This document shows positions 8,254 through 15,485 of a DNA stretch of 64,000 bases, one piece after another. This DNA comes from Lachnotalea sp. AF33-28 (lineage in GTDB: Bacteria; Bacillota; Clostridia; Lachnospirales; Lachnospiraceae), in contig NZ_QUEE01000003.1 in the NCBI RefSeq assembly GCF_003477885.1, forward strand, positions 310,001-374,000, written 5' to 3'. The translations under genes were made by a program, and so were the position numbers. Numbering within the stretch: the stretch's first letter is position 1; the number at the start of each line of letters is the position of its first letter. The notes under the pieces are model-generated. The model saw only the letters and a list, made by a program, of their open reading frames with translations. It was not told the origin of the DNA and searched no databases.

Positions 8254-9110
8254 AAAAGCGGATTCCCAATGATCCGAAGGATATGTTCATCGTACCGGAT
8301 ACACAGGAGGCAATCGTTTCTCAGGCACAATGGGACAGAGTACAGGAGCTGCGCAAAAACAAGCGCCGCCTTGCAAAAGCGGAACGGCAGGGGCTGTTCT
8401 CCGGGCTGCTGTATTGTGCAGATTGCGGTGGCAAGCTCCACTTTGCCACCTGCAAGAGCTTTGAGGGCAAGCAGGATCACTACGTCTGTTCCAAATACAA
8501 GAGTGGGCGCGGTGATTATTCAGCACATTATATCCGCGAGGATGTACTGCGGGAATTGGTGCTGGAACGGATTCAGGCGGTCAACGAGTACATTCGCGGC
8601 GACGTGGATGGCTTTCAGGAGGAATGGCTGCATTACCGTCGCGCCGATCAGGAACGGGACATTCGGGAAGATCAGAAGCGCGTGGAGCAGGCAAGAAAAC
8701 GCCTTGCTAATCTTGATGTGGTCATGTCCCGGCTCTATGAGGACTACGCTCTCGGTGAGATCAGCAAAGAGAAGTACAAGAAAATGACTGCTGATTATGA
8801 GACAGAACAGGAACGGTTAAAGCTCGAAATTGAAACAACAGAGGAATGGGTCGAGCAGCGTCAAACAATGGGCAACGATCTGGACGCTTTCATTGCGCTG
8901 ACGAAAAAGTATGTGGATGTCACAGAGCTGACGCAGACGATTGTCAACGAGTACATTAAGAAGATCATCATCCACGCACCGGACAAGTCTGGCGGCAAGC
9001 GCAGACAGCAGGTGGAGATCATCTTCAACTTCGTAGACGAGGTGGAAATCCCCGTACTGGCAGAACCCATGATTGCAGAATCTACCCTTGGACGCAGAAA
9101 AACGGCGTGA
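8172..9110 (+). pseudogene. Large serine recombinase, C-terminal fragment
   Basis: In a different frame from the N-terminal part, this region continues the same protein: SIVGILERQEYTGCTCNFKT, then the zinc-ribbon segment YCADCGGKLHF with a later Cys (YVCSKYKSGRG), a coiled-coil section (residues RAVNEYIRGDVDGF through WVEQRQTM) and a C-terminal DNA-binding region. This is the arrangement of TnpX/TndX-type large serine recombinases. The first ATG in this frame (8283) has no clear ribosome site. It ends near what should be the right end of the element, since the next sequence is host-like remnant DNA. No active-site serine is present in this piece. Confidence 0.85.
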
Positions 9111-9168
9111 CCTTCACGGTCACACCGTTCTCTGCCCGAACCACAAGACTTATAGTTCCTTACGACTG

Positions 9169-9504
9169 TTAAGCCTTGATTTTACGGGGCTTTTCCGATT
9201 TGTCTTTATTATACTGTATGGGCATAGCAACAAATCTATCCGGATTTTGTCTATTTAAATATCCCGGATGCGCTAAGACGGGAACTCCATTAGCTTGTTT
9301 CACCAATTTACAAAAGTCATACATGCCACATTCTCCTAAATCTGACAAGCAATTAGGCATTAAATATTTCCCCAAAATAGTTAAATTAGCTTCTTCATAT
9401 GTTTTGGCAGCACCTTTTGCCACCGCATAGTTTATCATCTGGGATACCCTCGTGCATAACCACCTGTCAAAAACAATTAGGTTTTGAGAATACTTTCTAA
9501 CGAG
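9169..9504 (-). pseudogene. PHP-domain phosphoesterase remnant
   Basis: The minus-strand frame is open from 9504 to a stop at 9169 but lacks a proper 5' part; an in-frame TAA sits just upstream. It reads NLIVFDRWLCTRVSQMINYAVAKGAAKTYEEA and then QANGVPVLAHPGYL. The last is the AHP block of PHP-family phosphoesterases, where His coordinates the metal cluster. The normal N-terminal HTHT-type motif and the sequence after the AHP block are absent. The tail KDKSEKPRKIKA adjoins the recombinase end and may derive from the element junction. I read this as a gene truncated at both ends, possibly by insertion of the element. Confidence 0.6.
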
Positions 9505-9583
9505 TTATTTTTCGGAAGAGGGCACCTTCTTCCTATGCTTACTGCGATTATCCCTACCTCGTGAATGCTATGCTCATTGTATA

Positions 9584-9916
9584 CTAACGGAACTTTTCCA
9601 TTCTATAATGTCCCTCTTCGTCAAGTATTTTCTCTCCATTTTTATAATGGTAGCCCATTTTTACATAAAATTCACATGCCGTTTTAGATGATGGTATTCC
9701 TATGCGATTTGCTCTTAAAAAAAGCTCATCTTGTTCTAAGGTTTTTATAATTAAAGTACCTATACCTTTTCCATGATACTCTGGCAAAACAAAAATTGTA
9801 AGCAAAATACTTTCTGTTTCACTGCCCCAAAAACTACTAATTGAGCTAGTTCCAACAATTCTATTATCATTTGTTACAACATACATATGAGCATGTAATT
9901 TTATTTGAAAGGATTT
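9584..9916 (-). pseudogene. GNAT acetyltransferase, N-terminally truncated
   Basis: About 100-110 residues ending RMEKFR. The acetyl-CoA-binding motif A is clear: VLPEYHGKGIGTLII, the Q/R-x-x-G-x-G/A loop. The C-terminal KTACEFYVKMGYHYKNGE matches motif B of small GNAT enzymes. Intact relatives are about 150 residues; the first 45-50 residues (beta1-alpha2) are missing, and an in-frame TAG lies at 9917-9919 upstream. The first ATG (9886) falls inside the fold. Base composition is more AT-rich than the flanking chromosome. It could still be expressed as a fragment, but activity is unlikely. Confidence 0.65.
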
Positions 9917-10040
9917 CTACTTTTATCTAAAGATTTCTCGTCAACCCTCTATATAGCTTGTTAAGGTCCACTATATAATCCGGGCGGGATCTTGGGCGGA
10001 GATTAATAAATCCAAAATGCAAAATTTTCAAAAGAACAAG

Positions 10041-10358
10041 TTAAAAAGTCCCACACCTGCTCCATCTATCAGGCTTTCCACTCTCTATTCGTTTACATGG
10101 AGCAGGTTTAGAAAAACACGAAAATTTGCTATTTTTTATATATTCCAATATTACGCTCCTGACCCTTTGAAAAATATACGTCATTTGTGCTGTCGTCAGC
10201 CATACTGTATCACGATCAAACATCACATCTACTTTGGTGCCCTGTCCCCTGTCGTATATCCGATTAGTACTGAAGGATATTCCATTTTTTCTGCCTATAT
10301 CTGAAAATACTGTATTATTACCAAGTGTTTCATTCATTACTACTGGTAAAGATACCAA
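10041..10358 (-). pseudogene. RhuM-family protein remnant
   Basis: 105-codon frame in which a stretch near the middle (VDVMFDRDTVWLTTAQMTYIFQRVRSVI) resembles the N-terminal block of RhuM-type virulence-associated proteins, whose usual wording is VRLEDETVWLTQAQMAELF followed by a segment ending in HIKN; here EYIKN fits that ending. Sequence after this point is unrelated, and nothing recognisable continues downstream, so only the N-terminal module survives. It lies between a truncated GNAT gene and the CRISPR array in a region without intact genes. The family call rests on one short block and is tentative. Confidence 0.4.
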
Positions 10359-10436
10359 AAGAAAAGGCGTAAAGTATTCTCCCCACGCCTTTTCCTATTT
10401 AACAGATTCTTTTCAAAATTATTCCACTCAGCTACC

Positions 10437-10732
10437 ACTTCGATCAGCGCCGTCGCGGGGACGACGACTTGCGCAGCATGACCTGGAGTTCTACGGAACC
10501 GATATTTCAATCCACGCCGTCGCAAGGACGGCGACCAACGGCCTACTGGCTGGAACGCCTGCCGGAGGAGATTTCAATCCACGCCGTCGCAGGGACGGCG
10601 ACCCCGTCGCGGCCGGTTGCCCATCAACTATTTGCATTTCAATCCACGCCGTCGCAGGGACGGCGACTTCTAAATACTACAGATCTGGAATTAATTAACG
10701 ATTTCAATCCACGCCGTCGCAGGGACGGCGAC
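10437..10732 (-). CRISPR. Type I-C-like CRISPR array, 5 repeats and 4 spacers, no adjacent cas genes
   Basis: Repeats of 32 bp lie at 10437-10468 (degenerate, 6 mismatches), 10504-10535 (1 mismatch), 10571-10602, 10636-10667 and 10701-10732 (three identical). Spacers are 35, 35, 33 and 33 bp. In the minus direction the repeat begins GTCGCCGTCCC and ends GTGGATTGAAAT, the signature of type I-C repeats, with a palindromic GTCGCCGTC...GACGGCG stem. The degenerate repeat at the low-coordinate end is the usual trailer end, so transcription runs on the minus strand with the leader to the right. No cas gene occurs in the window. Confidence 0.93.
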
Positions 10733-10860
10733 CGCAAATATAACCATATTTCATAGAACCATCTTACCACAATTTCAATCATATTGCACAATTATTTCTG
10801 CATTTTCCCATATTTCGTCCATTTCGCATCACCGAAAAGCACTTATTTCCGTCTTTTTCA
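10733..10860 (-). promoter_or_regulatory. Probable CRISPR leader
   Basis: AT-rich, gene-free sequence abutting the leader-proximal repeat. It contains an isolated repeat 3' end (GATTGAAAT in the minus direction, 10780-10772) at about one spacer length (39 bp) from the last repeat, and TATATT/TATGGTT promoter-like boxes. The position and orientation fit a leader. No experimental or consensus proof is visible. Confidence 0.4.
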
Positions 10861-10905
10861 GGTGCGAACCTCCCAGGAAATTCATGTTCACTTCAGGTTC
10901 GCACC
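10861..10905. repeat. 11-bp inverted repeat in the CRISPR-yajC gap
   Basis: GGTGCGAACCT (10861-10871) and AGGTTCGCACC (10895-10905) are exact reverse complements, 23 bp apart. Both are preceded by TTCA, so they also look like a diverged direct pair. There is no T-run, so this is not an ordinary terminator. The rest of 10783-11038 shows nothing else I can name. Confidence 0.5.
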
Positions 10906-11038
10906 GAAACAGGCGGATGTATGCGGGACTGTAAATTTTCTGCGCATATCAAAAAACAGCCCCTTATCCAGCAGATGAACATTGATTACATCCTTCTCTT
11001 CCCGCCGGCAGGGAGCTGTCTTCATTTTGTCATTTTAA

Positions 11039-11362
11039 TTACTCGGCGTTTGCCTTCTCCACATCCGTAATTGCGGATTTCTGCATGGGGATACGGCAGT
11101 TTTTATTATTGCCGAATTCTACGATCACGGTGTCCTCTGTGATATCGATCACCACTCCGTAAAAACCGCTGGTAGTCAGCACGCTGTCTCCGATTTCCAG
11201 ACTGTTCACCAATGACTGCTGTTTCTTCTGCTGCTTCTTCTGGGGGCGGATGGCGATGAAGTACATAAGTGCGATGATCGCTACAATGTAGATCACCCAG
11301 AAACCGATTCCCATACCGCCTGAAGCTGCACCTTCAGTGCCTGTCAATGCAATAAAATTCAT
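11039..11362 (-). CDS. yajC: Preprotein translocase subunit YajC
   Basis: 107 residues. One transmembrane helix (GFWVIYIVAIIALMYFIAI, residues about 20-38) is followed at once by the signature RPQKKQQKKQQ and a cytosolic beta domain (LEIGDSVLTTSGFYGVVIDI...VIVEF). Length and layout are those of YajC, the accessory partner of SecDF at the SecYEG channel. AGGAGG precedes the ATG. It lies about 100 bp downstream of tgt on the same strand, a common clostridial order. secDF itself is 25 kb away, which is unusual (see findings). Confidence 0.95.
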   Translation of the reverse strand: MNFIALTGTEGAASGGMGIGFWVIYIVAIIALMYFIAIRPQKKQQKKQQSLVNSLEIGDSVLTTSGFYGVVIDITEDTVIVEFGNNKNCRIPMQKSAITDVEKANAE

Positions 11363-11466
11363 TTTAAAATCCTCCTAAAATCATTGTTATATACAAACCA
11401 TATCTGCTGTTTTCGCATCAGGTTTTTCATCCCGCGGTTTGCTTATTTACCGCCGGTATGTTTCCG

Positions 11467-12603
11467 TTATTTCTGTCCGCCCATCGCAAATCCTGCCAGC
11501 TTCTGCTGCTTGAATTCACCGTAACAGCCTGCATCAATGGCACCTCTGATCTCTTCCATCAGGTGATTGTAGAAATACAGGTTATGCAGCACACACAGAC
11601 GCATTCCCAGCATCTCCTTCGCCTTTAGCAGGTGGCGGATATAAGCCCTGCTGTATCTGCGGCAGGTCGGGCACTGGCACCCTTCCTCAATGGGGCGGTC
11701 ATCCAGCTCATACTTGGCATTAAACAGATTCAGCTTACCGTAATTGGTGTAGACATGGCCGTGACGGCCGTTTCTGGTGGGATACACGCAGTCAAAGAAA
11801 TCCACGCCGCGGTCCACGGCTTCCAATATATTGGCAGGAGTTCCTACTCCCATCAGATAAGTGGGCTTGTCCTCCGGCAGGAACGGAACCGTGACATCCA
11901 GTATGTGATACATCTCTTCATGGGATTCCCCTACAGCCAGACCGCCCACCGCATATCCGTCCAGCTTAAGCTGCGAGATCTCCTTCGCATGCCAAATACG
12001 GATGTCTTCAAACGTGCCACCCTGATTGATGCCGAACAGCATCTGCTGCCTGTTAATGGTATCGGGCAGACTGTTCAGCCTGTCCATCTCCGCCTTGCAG
12101 CGGAGCAGCCACCGGGTGGTCCGTTCTACAGAATTCTGCATATATTCTCTGGTGCAGGGATGGGGAGCACATTCATCAAATGCCATGGCGATGGTGGATG
12201 CGAGATTCGACTGTATCTGCATGCTCTCCTCCGGCCCCATGAATATCTTATGTCCGTCGATATGGGATTGGAAGGTAACGCCTTCCTCTTTAATCTTCCT
12301 TAAGCCTGCCAGGGAAAACACCTGAAAGCCTCCGGAATCCGTCAATATGGGCCTGTCCCAGGACATGAATTTATGAAGGCCGCCCAGCTGCCTCACGATG
12401 TGATCGCCGGGGCGCACATGGAGATGATACGTATTGGACAGTTCCACCTGTGTGCCGATCTCTTCCAGATCCGCTGTGGAGACAGCGCCCTTAATGGCGG
12501 CCACCGTGCCCACATTCATGAACACAGGCGTCTGTATCACACCATGAACCGTATGAAATTCGGCGCGTTTCGCGCGGCCGTCTTTTTTGAGCAATTTATA
12601 CAT
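11467..12603 (-). CDS. tgt: tRNA-guanine(34) transglycosylase
   Basis: 378 residues. It replaces G34 of GUN-anticodon tRNAs with preQ1 in queuosine synthesis. Visible signatures are PVFMNVGTVAAIKG near the N-terminus, the substrate loop DSGGFQVFSL, VGTPANILEAV and DFFDCVYPTRNGRHG (catalytic Asp), and the zinc site CQCPTCRRYSRAYIRH with a following LHN. I chose the ATG at 12603 (MYKLLKKDGRAKRAE) because it is the family N-terminus. The frame stays open upstream to 12819, but that stretch is not Tgt-like. yajC follows. Queuosine is made from imported or synthesised preQ1; no other queuosine gene is in the window. Confidence 0.96.
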   Translation of the reverse strand: MYKLLKKDGRAKRAEFHTVHGVIQTPVFMNVGTVAAIKGAVSTADLEEIGTQVELSNTYHLHVRPGDHIVRQLGGLHKFMSWDRPILTDSGGFQVFSLAGLRKIKEEGVTFQSHIDGHKIFMGPEESMQIQSNLASTIAMAFDECAPHPCTREYMQNSVERTTRWLLRCKAEMDRLNSLPDTINRQQMLFGINQGGTFEDIRIWHAKEISQLKLDGYAVGGLAVGESHEEMYHILDVTVPFLPEDKPTYLMGVGTPANILEAVDRGVDFFDCVYPTRNGRHGHVYTNYGKLNLFNAKYELDDRPIEEGCQCPTCRRYSRAYIRHLLKAKEMLGMRLCVLHNLYFYNHLMEEIRGAIDAGCYGEFKQQKLAGFAMGGQK

Positions 12604-12730
12604 TCGTTCGACCAACCTTAAGAATTTATCCGAAAATAACCATTTAACCAGTATTACCAGTATATCGGAAGTATAGCGCAATTTCAAGGGATTTATAAAA
12701 TTTTCACACTTATAATTTACGCAGACTGCC

Positions 12731-12759
12731 TTTCTTTCCGCTACGCTTTCCTTTATAAT
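12731..12759 (+). promoter_or_regulatory. Candidate sigma-A promoter for deoD
   Basis: A perfect -10 TATAAT at 12754-12759 with a weak -35 TTTCTT at 12731-12736 and a 17-bp spacer. The start site would be near 12766, so the transcript would carry both hairpin repeats at 12795-12896 in its leader. Confidence 0.5.
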
Positions 12760-12794
12760 GAAAGCAGTGTTGATTGAATCAGCAAAAACAGAAA

Positions 12795-12896
12795 GCACAC
12801 GGATGTGTACGTAAATCATCAGCCCTTAGTTGGTGACAGAAAAAGAGGCAGCACGCAGAGGCGTGCGCAGGTCATCAACCTAACGGTTGGTGACAG
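12795..12896 (+). repeat. Tandem double-hairpin leader element, copy pair A (upstream of deoD)
   Basis: Two units with a 56-nt period. Unit 1 (12795-12839): hairpin GCACAC-GGAT-GTGT, then ATCATCAGC...GTTGGTGACAG. Unit 2 (12851-12896): hairpin GCACGC-AGAG-GCGTGC, then GTCATCAACC-TAAC-GGTTGGTGAC-AG. The stem of unit 2 differs from other copies by paired changes (AC/GT to GC/GC). The deoD ribosome site GGAAGGAGG begins directly after unit 2. The same element recurs upstream of other genes in the window. Confidence 0.85.
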
Positions 12897-12910
12897 GAAG
12901 GAGGATCACT

Positions 12911-13624
12911 ATGACAGCAACACCTACACCACACAACGAGGCCAAAAATGGAGATATCGCACAAACCGTTTTAATGCCCGGCGACCCGCTGCGCGCGAAA
13001 TTTGTGGCAGAGAATTATCTGCAGGACGTGACCTGTTTCAATACTGTGCGCAATATGCTCGGTTTTACAGGAACCTATAACGGGAAAAAAGTTTCGGTCA
13101 TGGGAGGCGGCATGGGCATCCCGTCCATCGGTATTTACTCCTACGAACTGTTTCATTTTTATGGCGTGGAACAGATTATCCGCATCGGTTCCGCAGGAGG
13201 GCTGTCCGACGATGTAAGGGTGCATGACCTTGTTATGGGAATGGGCGCGTGCACCGACAGCAACTACGCTTCCCAGTTTGGCCTGCCAGGCGCCTTTGCG
13301 CCGGTGGCGGATTTCGGCCTGCTGCGCAGTGCGGTCCATGCAGCCGAGAGCAGGGGGATATCGTATAAAGTGGGCAATCTGGTATCTTCTGACGTGTTCT
13401 ATAATGACAATTTCAATGTCAATGAAGCCTGGAAGAAAATGGGCTGCCTTGCTGTGGAGATGGAGGCGGCAGGGCTCTATATGAACGCGGCCCGCTGCGG
13501 CAAAAAGGCGCTCTGCCTCGTGACCGTTTCCGACCATATTTTTACCGGAGAATCCCTTTCGGCAAACGAACGCCAGACCTCCTTCCGGGACATGATGGAG
13601 GTTGCTCTGGAAATCGCCCCTTAA
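12911..13624 (+). CDS. deoD: Purine-nucleoside phosphorylase, DeoD type
   Basis: 237 residues from MTATPTPHNEAKNGD. It cleaves purine (deoxy)ribonucleosides with phosphate in nucleoside salvage. The family blocks are present: VLMPGDPLRAKFVAENYL at the N-terminus, the phosphate/ribose loop IIRIGSAGGLSDDV, VEMEAAGLY (purine/ribose-binding Glu) and VSDHIFTGE with the general-acid Asp. The ATG at 12911 follows GGAAGGAGGATCACT; an upstream in-frame GTG lies inside the hairpin repeat and is unlikely. The gene is probably monocistronic: a strong separate promoter for the next gene lies 15 bp after its stop. The hairpin pair in the leader may affect expression. Confidence 0.96.
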   Translation: MTATPTPHNEAKNGDIAQTVLMPGDPLRAKFVAENYLQDVTCFNTVRNMLGFTGTYNGKKVSVMGGGMGIPSIGIYSYELFHFYGVEQIIRIGSAGGLSDDVRVHDLVMGMGACTDSNYASQFGLPGAFAPVADFGLLRSAVHAAESRGISYKVGNLVSSDVFYNDNFNVNEAWKKMGCLAVEMEAAGLYMNAARCGKKALCLVTVSDHIFTGESLSANERQTSFRDMMEVALEIAP

Positions 13625-13638
13625 TCTTTTATTTTGGA

Positions 13639-13666
13639 TTGACAGCCCACCCGAATTCTTTATAAT
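13639..13666 (+). promoter_or_regulatory. Strong sigma-A promoter for the MFS gene
   Basis: A consensus -35 TTGACA (13639-13644) and consensus -10 TATAAT (13661-13666) with a 16-bp spacer. Initiation near 13673 makes the in-frame ATG at 13676 nearly leaderless and favours the ATG at 13700. Confidence 0.8.
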
Positions 13667-13699
13667 AGGAAGCATATGTGTAATAAGGCGGGTAAAACA

Positions 13700-14914
13700 A
13701 TGAAGATCAGACATAATTTCAAACACACGTTAAATGCGTGCTATCTGGGATACATCACCCAGGCCATCGTGAACAACTTCGCCCCCCTGCTGTTTCTGAC
13801 ATTCCAGAAAAGCTACGGGGTATCGCTGGGGAAGATTTCCCTGCTGGTGTCGTTAAATTTCGGCATACAGCTGATTGTAGATTTTCTGTCAGCGAAATTT
13901 GTGGACAAAATCGGCTATCGGACGTGCATCGTAGCGGCCCACCTGTGCGCAGGCGCCGGGCTGATCGCAATGGCTGTGCTGCCGCAGATCCTTTCCAACA
14001 GCTTCGCCGGTCTTCTGGCGGCTGTAGTCCTATACGCTATCGGAGGCGGGTTGATCGAGGTACTGATCAGTCCCATTGTTGAAGCCTGTCCGACGGACCG
14101 CAAGGAAGCGGCCATGAGCCTGCTGCACTCTTTTTACTGCTGGGGCCACATGGGCGTGGTGATCCTTTCCACCGTATTTTTTGCGGCTGCAGGGATCGGG
14201 AACTGGCAGTTTCTGGCCATCATATGGGCTGTCCTTCCTCTGCTCAATGCGGTCTATTTCATGCTGGTGCCGATACGCACTCTCACAGAGGAAGGTGGCG
14301 GAGCCAGAATACGGGATCTGGCAGGCATGAAGATGTTCTGGATCATCGTGATCCTCATGATCTGCGCGGGCGCCAGCGAACAGGCAGTGAGTCAGTGGGC
14401 ATCCGCCTTTGCGGAATCAGCCCTGCATGTGAGCAAGAATATAGGGGATCTGGCTGGCCCCTGCGCTTTTGCCCTGCTGATGGGCATAGCAAGGATTTTA
14501 GCGGCAAAATACAGCGACCGCTTCGACCTTGAGAGGATCATGTTTGCCAGCGGCATTCTCTGTGTGGCCAGCTATCTGATGATCTCCTTCTCCCCGTCTC
14601 CGGTCATCGGGCTGCTCGGCTGCGCGCTGTGCGGTTTTTCAGTGGGCTCACTGTGGCCTTCCACCTTCAGCCTCGCGGTCAAACGCATCCCGGGAGGCGG
14701 CACAGCCATGTTCGCACTCCTGGCGCTGGCCGGAGATGTGGGCTGTGCCGGCGGGCCGGCCGTGGTGGGTCAGCTCTCCGCCCTATTTTCCGATAACCTG
14801 AAGGCCGGTATCCTGTCCACAATCATCTTCCCGATCCTGTTGATCGCCGGCATCATTGCGGTCAAATGCTTACAGAATAGCCAGGCACGCCAGGGTGTTA
14901 CTGAAACGATATGA
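13700..14914 (+). CDS. Major facilitator superfamily transporter
   Basis: 404 residues with about 12 hydrophobic helices. The cytosolic loop after helix 2 reads SAKFVDKIGYRTCIVAAH, the DxxGxR-type A-motif of MFS carriers, repeated in degenerate form after helix 8 (ILAAKYSDRFDLERIM). The C-terminal half has long glycine-rich helices (GCALCGFSVGSLWPSTF), like FucP/sugar-type MFS members. The substrate cannot be told. I start at the ATG at 13700 (MKIRHNFKHTLN) because of promoter position; a start at 13676 would add 8 residues. It stands alone under its own promoter, with deoD before it and the PNPOx gene after it. Confidence 0.85.
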   Translation: MKIRHNFKHTLNACYLGYITQAIVNNFAPLLFLTFQKSYGVSLGKISLLVSLNFGIQLIVDFLSAKFVDKIGYRTCIVAAHLCAGAGLIAMAVLPQILSNSFAGLLAAVVLYAIGGGLIEVLISPIVEACPTDRKEAAMSLLHSFYCWGHMGVVILSTVFFAAAGIGNWQFLAIIWAVLPLLNAVYFMLVPIRTLTEEGGGARIRDLAGMKMFWIIVILMICAGASEQAVSQWASAFAESALHVSKNIGDLAGPCAFALLMGIARILAAKYSDRFDLERIMFASGILCVASYLMISFSPSPVIGLLGCALCGFSVGSLWPSTFSLAVKRIPGGGTAMFALLALAGDVGCAGGPAVVGQLSALFSDNLKAGILSTIIFPILLIAGIIAVKCLQNSQARQGVTETI

Positions 14915-14931
14915 CTGTAACTTAAGAGGAA

Positions 14932-15032
14932 GCACACTGAAGTGTGCGTAGGTCATCAACCTCCGGTTGGTGACAGTTTAAGAGGAAGCACACTGAAGTG
15001 TGCGCTGGTCATCAACCTTCGGTTGGTGACAG
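14932..15032 (+). repeat. Tandem double-hairpin leader element, copy pair B
   Basis: Two nearly identical units, 14932-14976 and 14988-15032, with a 56-nt period. Each has hairpin GCACAC-TGAA-GTGTGC, then a linker GTAG or GCTG, then hairpin GTCATCAACC-(TCC/TTC)-GGTTGGTGAC and AG. Each unit is followed by TTTAAGAGGA. After unit 1 this runs into the next unit; after unit 2 it serves as the ribosome site of the gene at 15051. These are the cleanest copies in the window. Confidence 0.9.
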
Positions 15033-15050
15033 TTTAAGAGGAGAACACAT

Positions 15051-15485
15051 ATGAACGGATCTATACCGGAAAAAGCGCAGGAACTACTAAAGGAACGCTT
15101 CGGCCGTGATACTTTAATCGCCTTAGCCACTGTGACTGATGGCATCCCCAGTGTAAGAACGGTAAACAGCTACTACGAAGACGGTAAATTTTATGTGATC
15201 ACATATGCGAAATCTGCTAAGATGAAGCAGATTGAGGCTAACCCTAACACAGCGGTTTCGGGAGACTGGTTCAGCGCTCATGGAAAAGGAATGAATCTCG
15301 GCTGGTTTGGCAAAAGCGAAAACAGGGATATCGCAGTGAAGCTGCGGCATGTGTTTAAGGACTGGATTGATAACGGGCACAATAATTTTGACGATGAAAA
15401 CACCGTTATCCTATGCATCCAGCTCACAGACGGCACCCTGTTCTCGCACGGAACAAGATATGATTTAGATTTTTCAGAGAAGTGA
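15051..15485 (+). CDS. Pyridoxamine 5'-phosphate oxidase-family flavin protein
   Basis: 144 residues with the split-barrel PNPOx-like fold: an N-terminal helix (AQELLKERFGRD), then LIALATVTDGIPSVRTVNSYY, FYVITYAKSAKMKQIEANPNTAVS and a C-terminal helix/strand pair. The pattern of strand, SVRTV and KMKQI is typical of stand-alone FMN- or heme-binding proteins of this superfamily in Clostridia, which are often stress- or detoxification-linked and of unknown substrate. The ribosome site AAGAGGAG belongs to the end of the hairpin repeat. Its stop overlaps the convergent hydrolase gene by 12 bp. No partner gene is apparent. Confidence 0.8.
   Translation: MNGSIPEKAQELLKERFGRDTLIALATVTDGIPSVRTVNSYYEDGKFYVITYAKSAKMKQIEANPNTAVSGDWFSAHGKGMNLGWFGKSENRDIAVKLRHVFKDWIDNGHNNFDDENTVILCIQLTDGTLFSHGTRYDLDFSEK

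Noticed and set aside
9169..9438. Functional PHP phosphoesterase
   Set aside because: The N-terminal metal-binding motif and all sequence after the AHP block are absent, and a stop lies just upstream.
10234..10756. Open plus-strand frames across the CRISPR array
   Set aside because: They arise from the 32-bp repeats, which give repeating FNPRRRRDGD or FQSTPSQGRR; there is no coding support.
12604..12819. N-terminal extension of tgt by 72 residues
   Set aside because: The frame is open, but the extension has no Tgt similarity, lacks a ribosome site and covers the deoD promoter region. The family N-terminus starts at 12603.
14932..15032. Metabolite riboswitch
   Set aside because: The same element precedes genes with unrelated functions, and each unit is only two simple hairpins without a conserved junction core.
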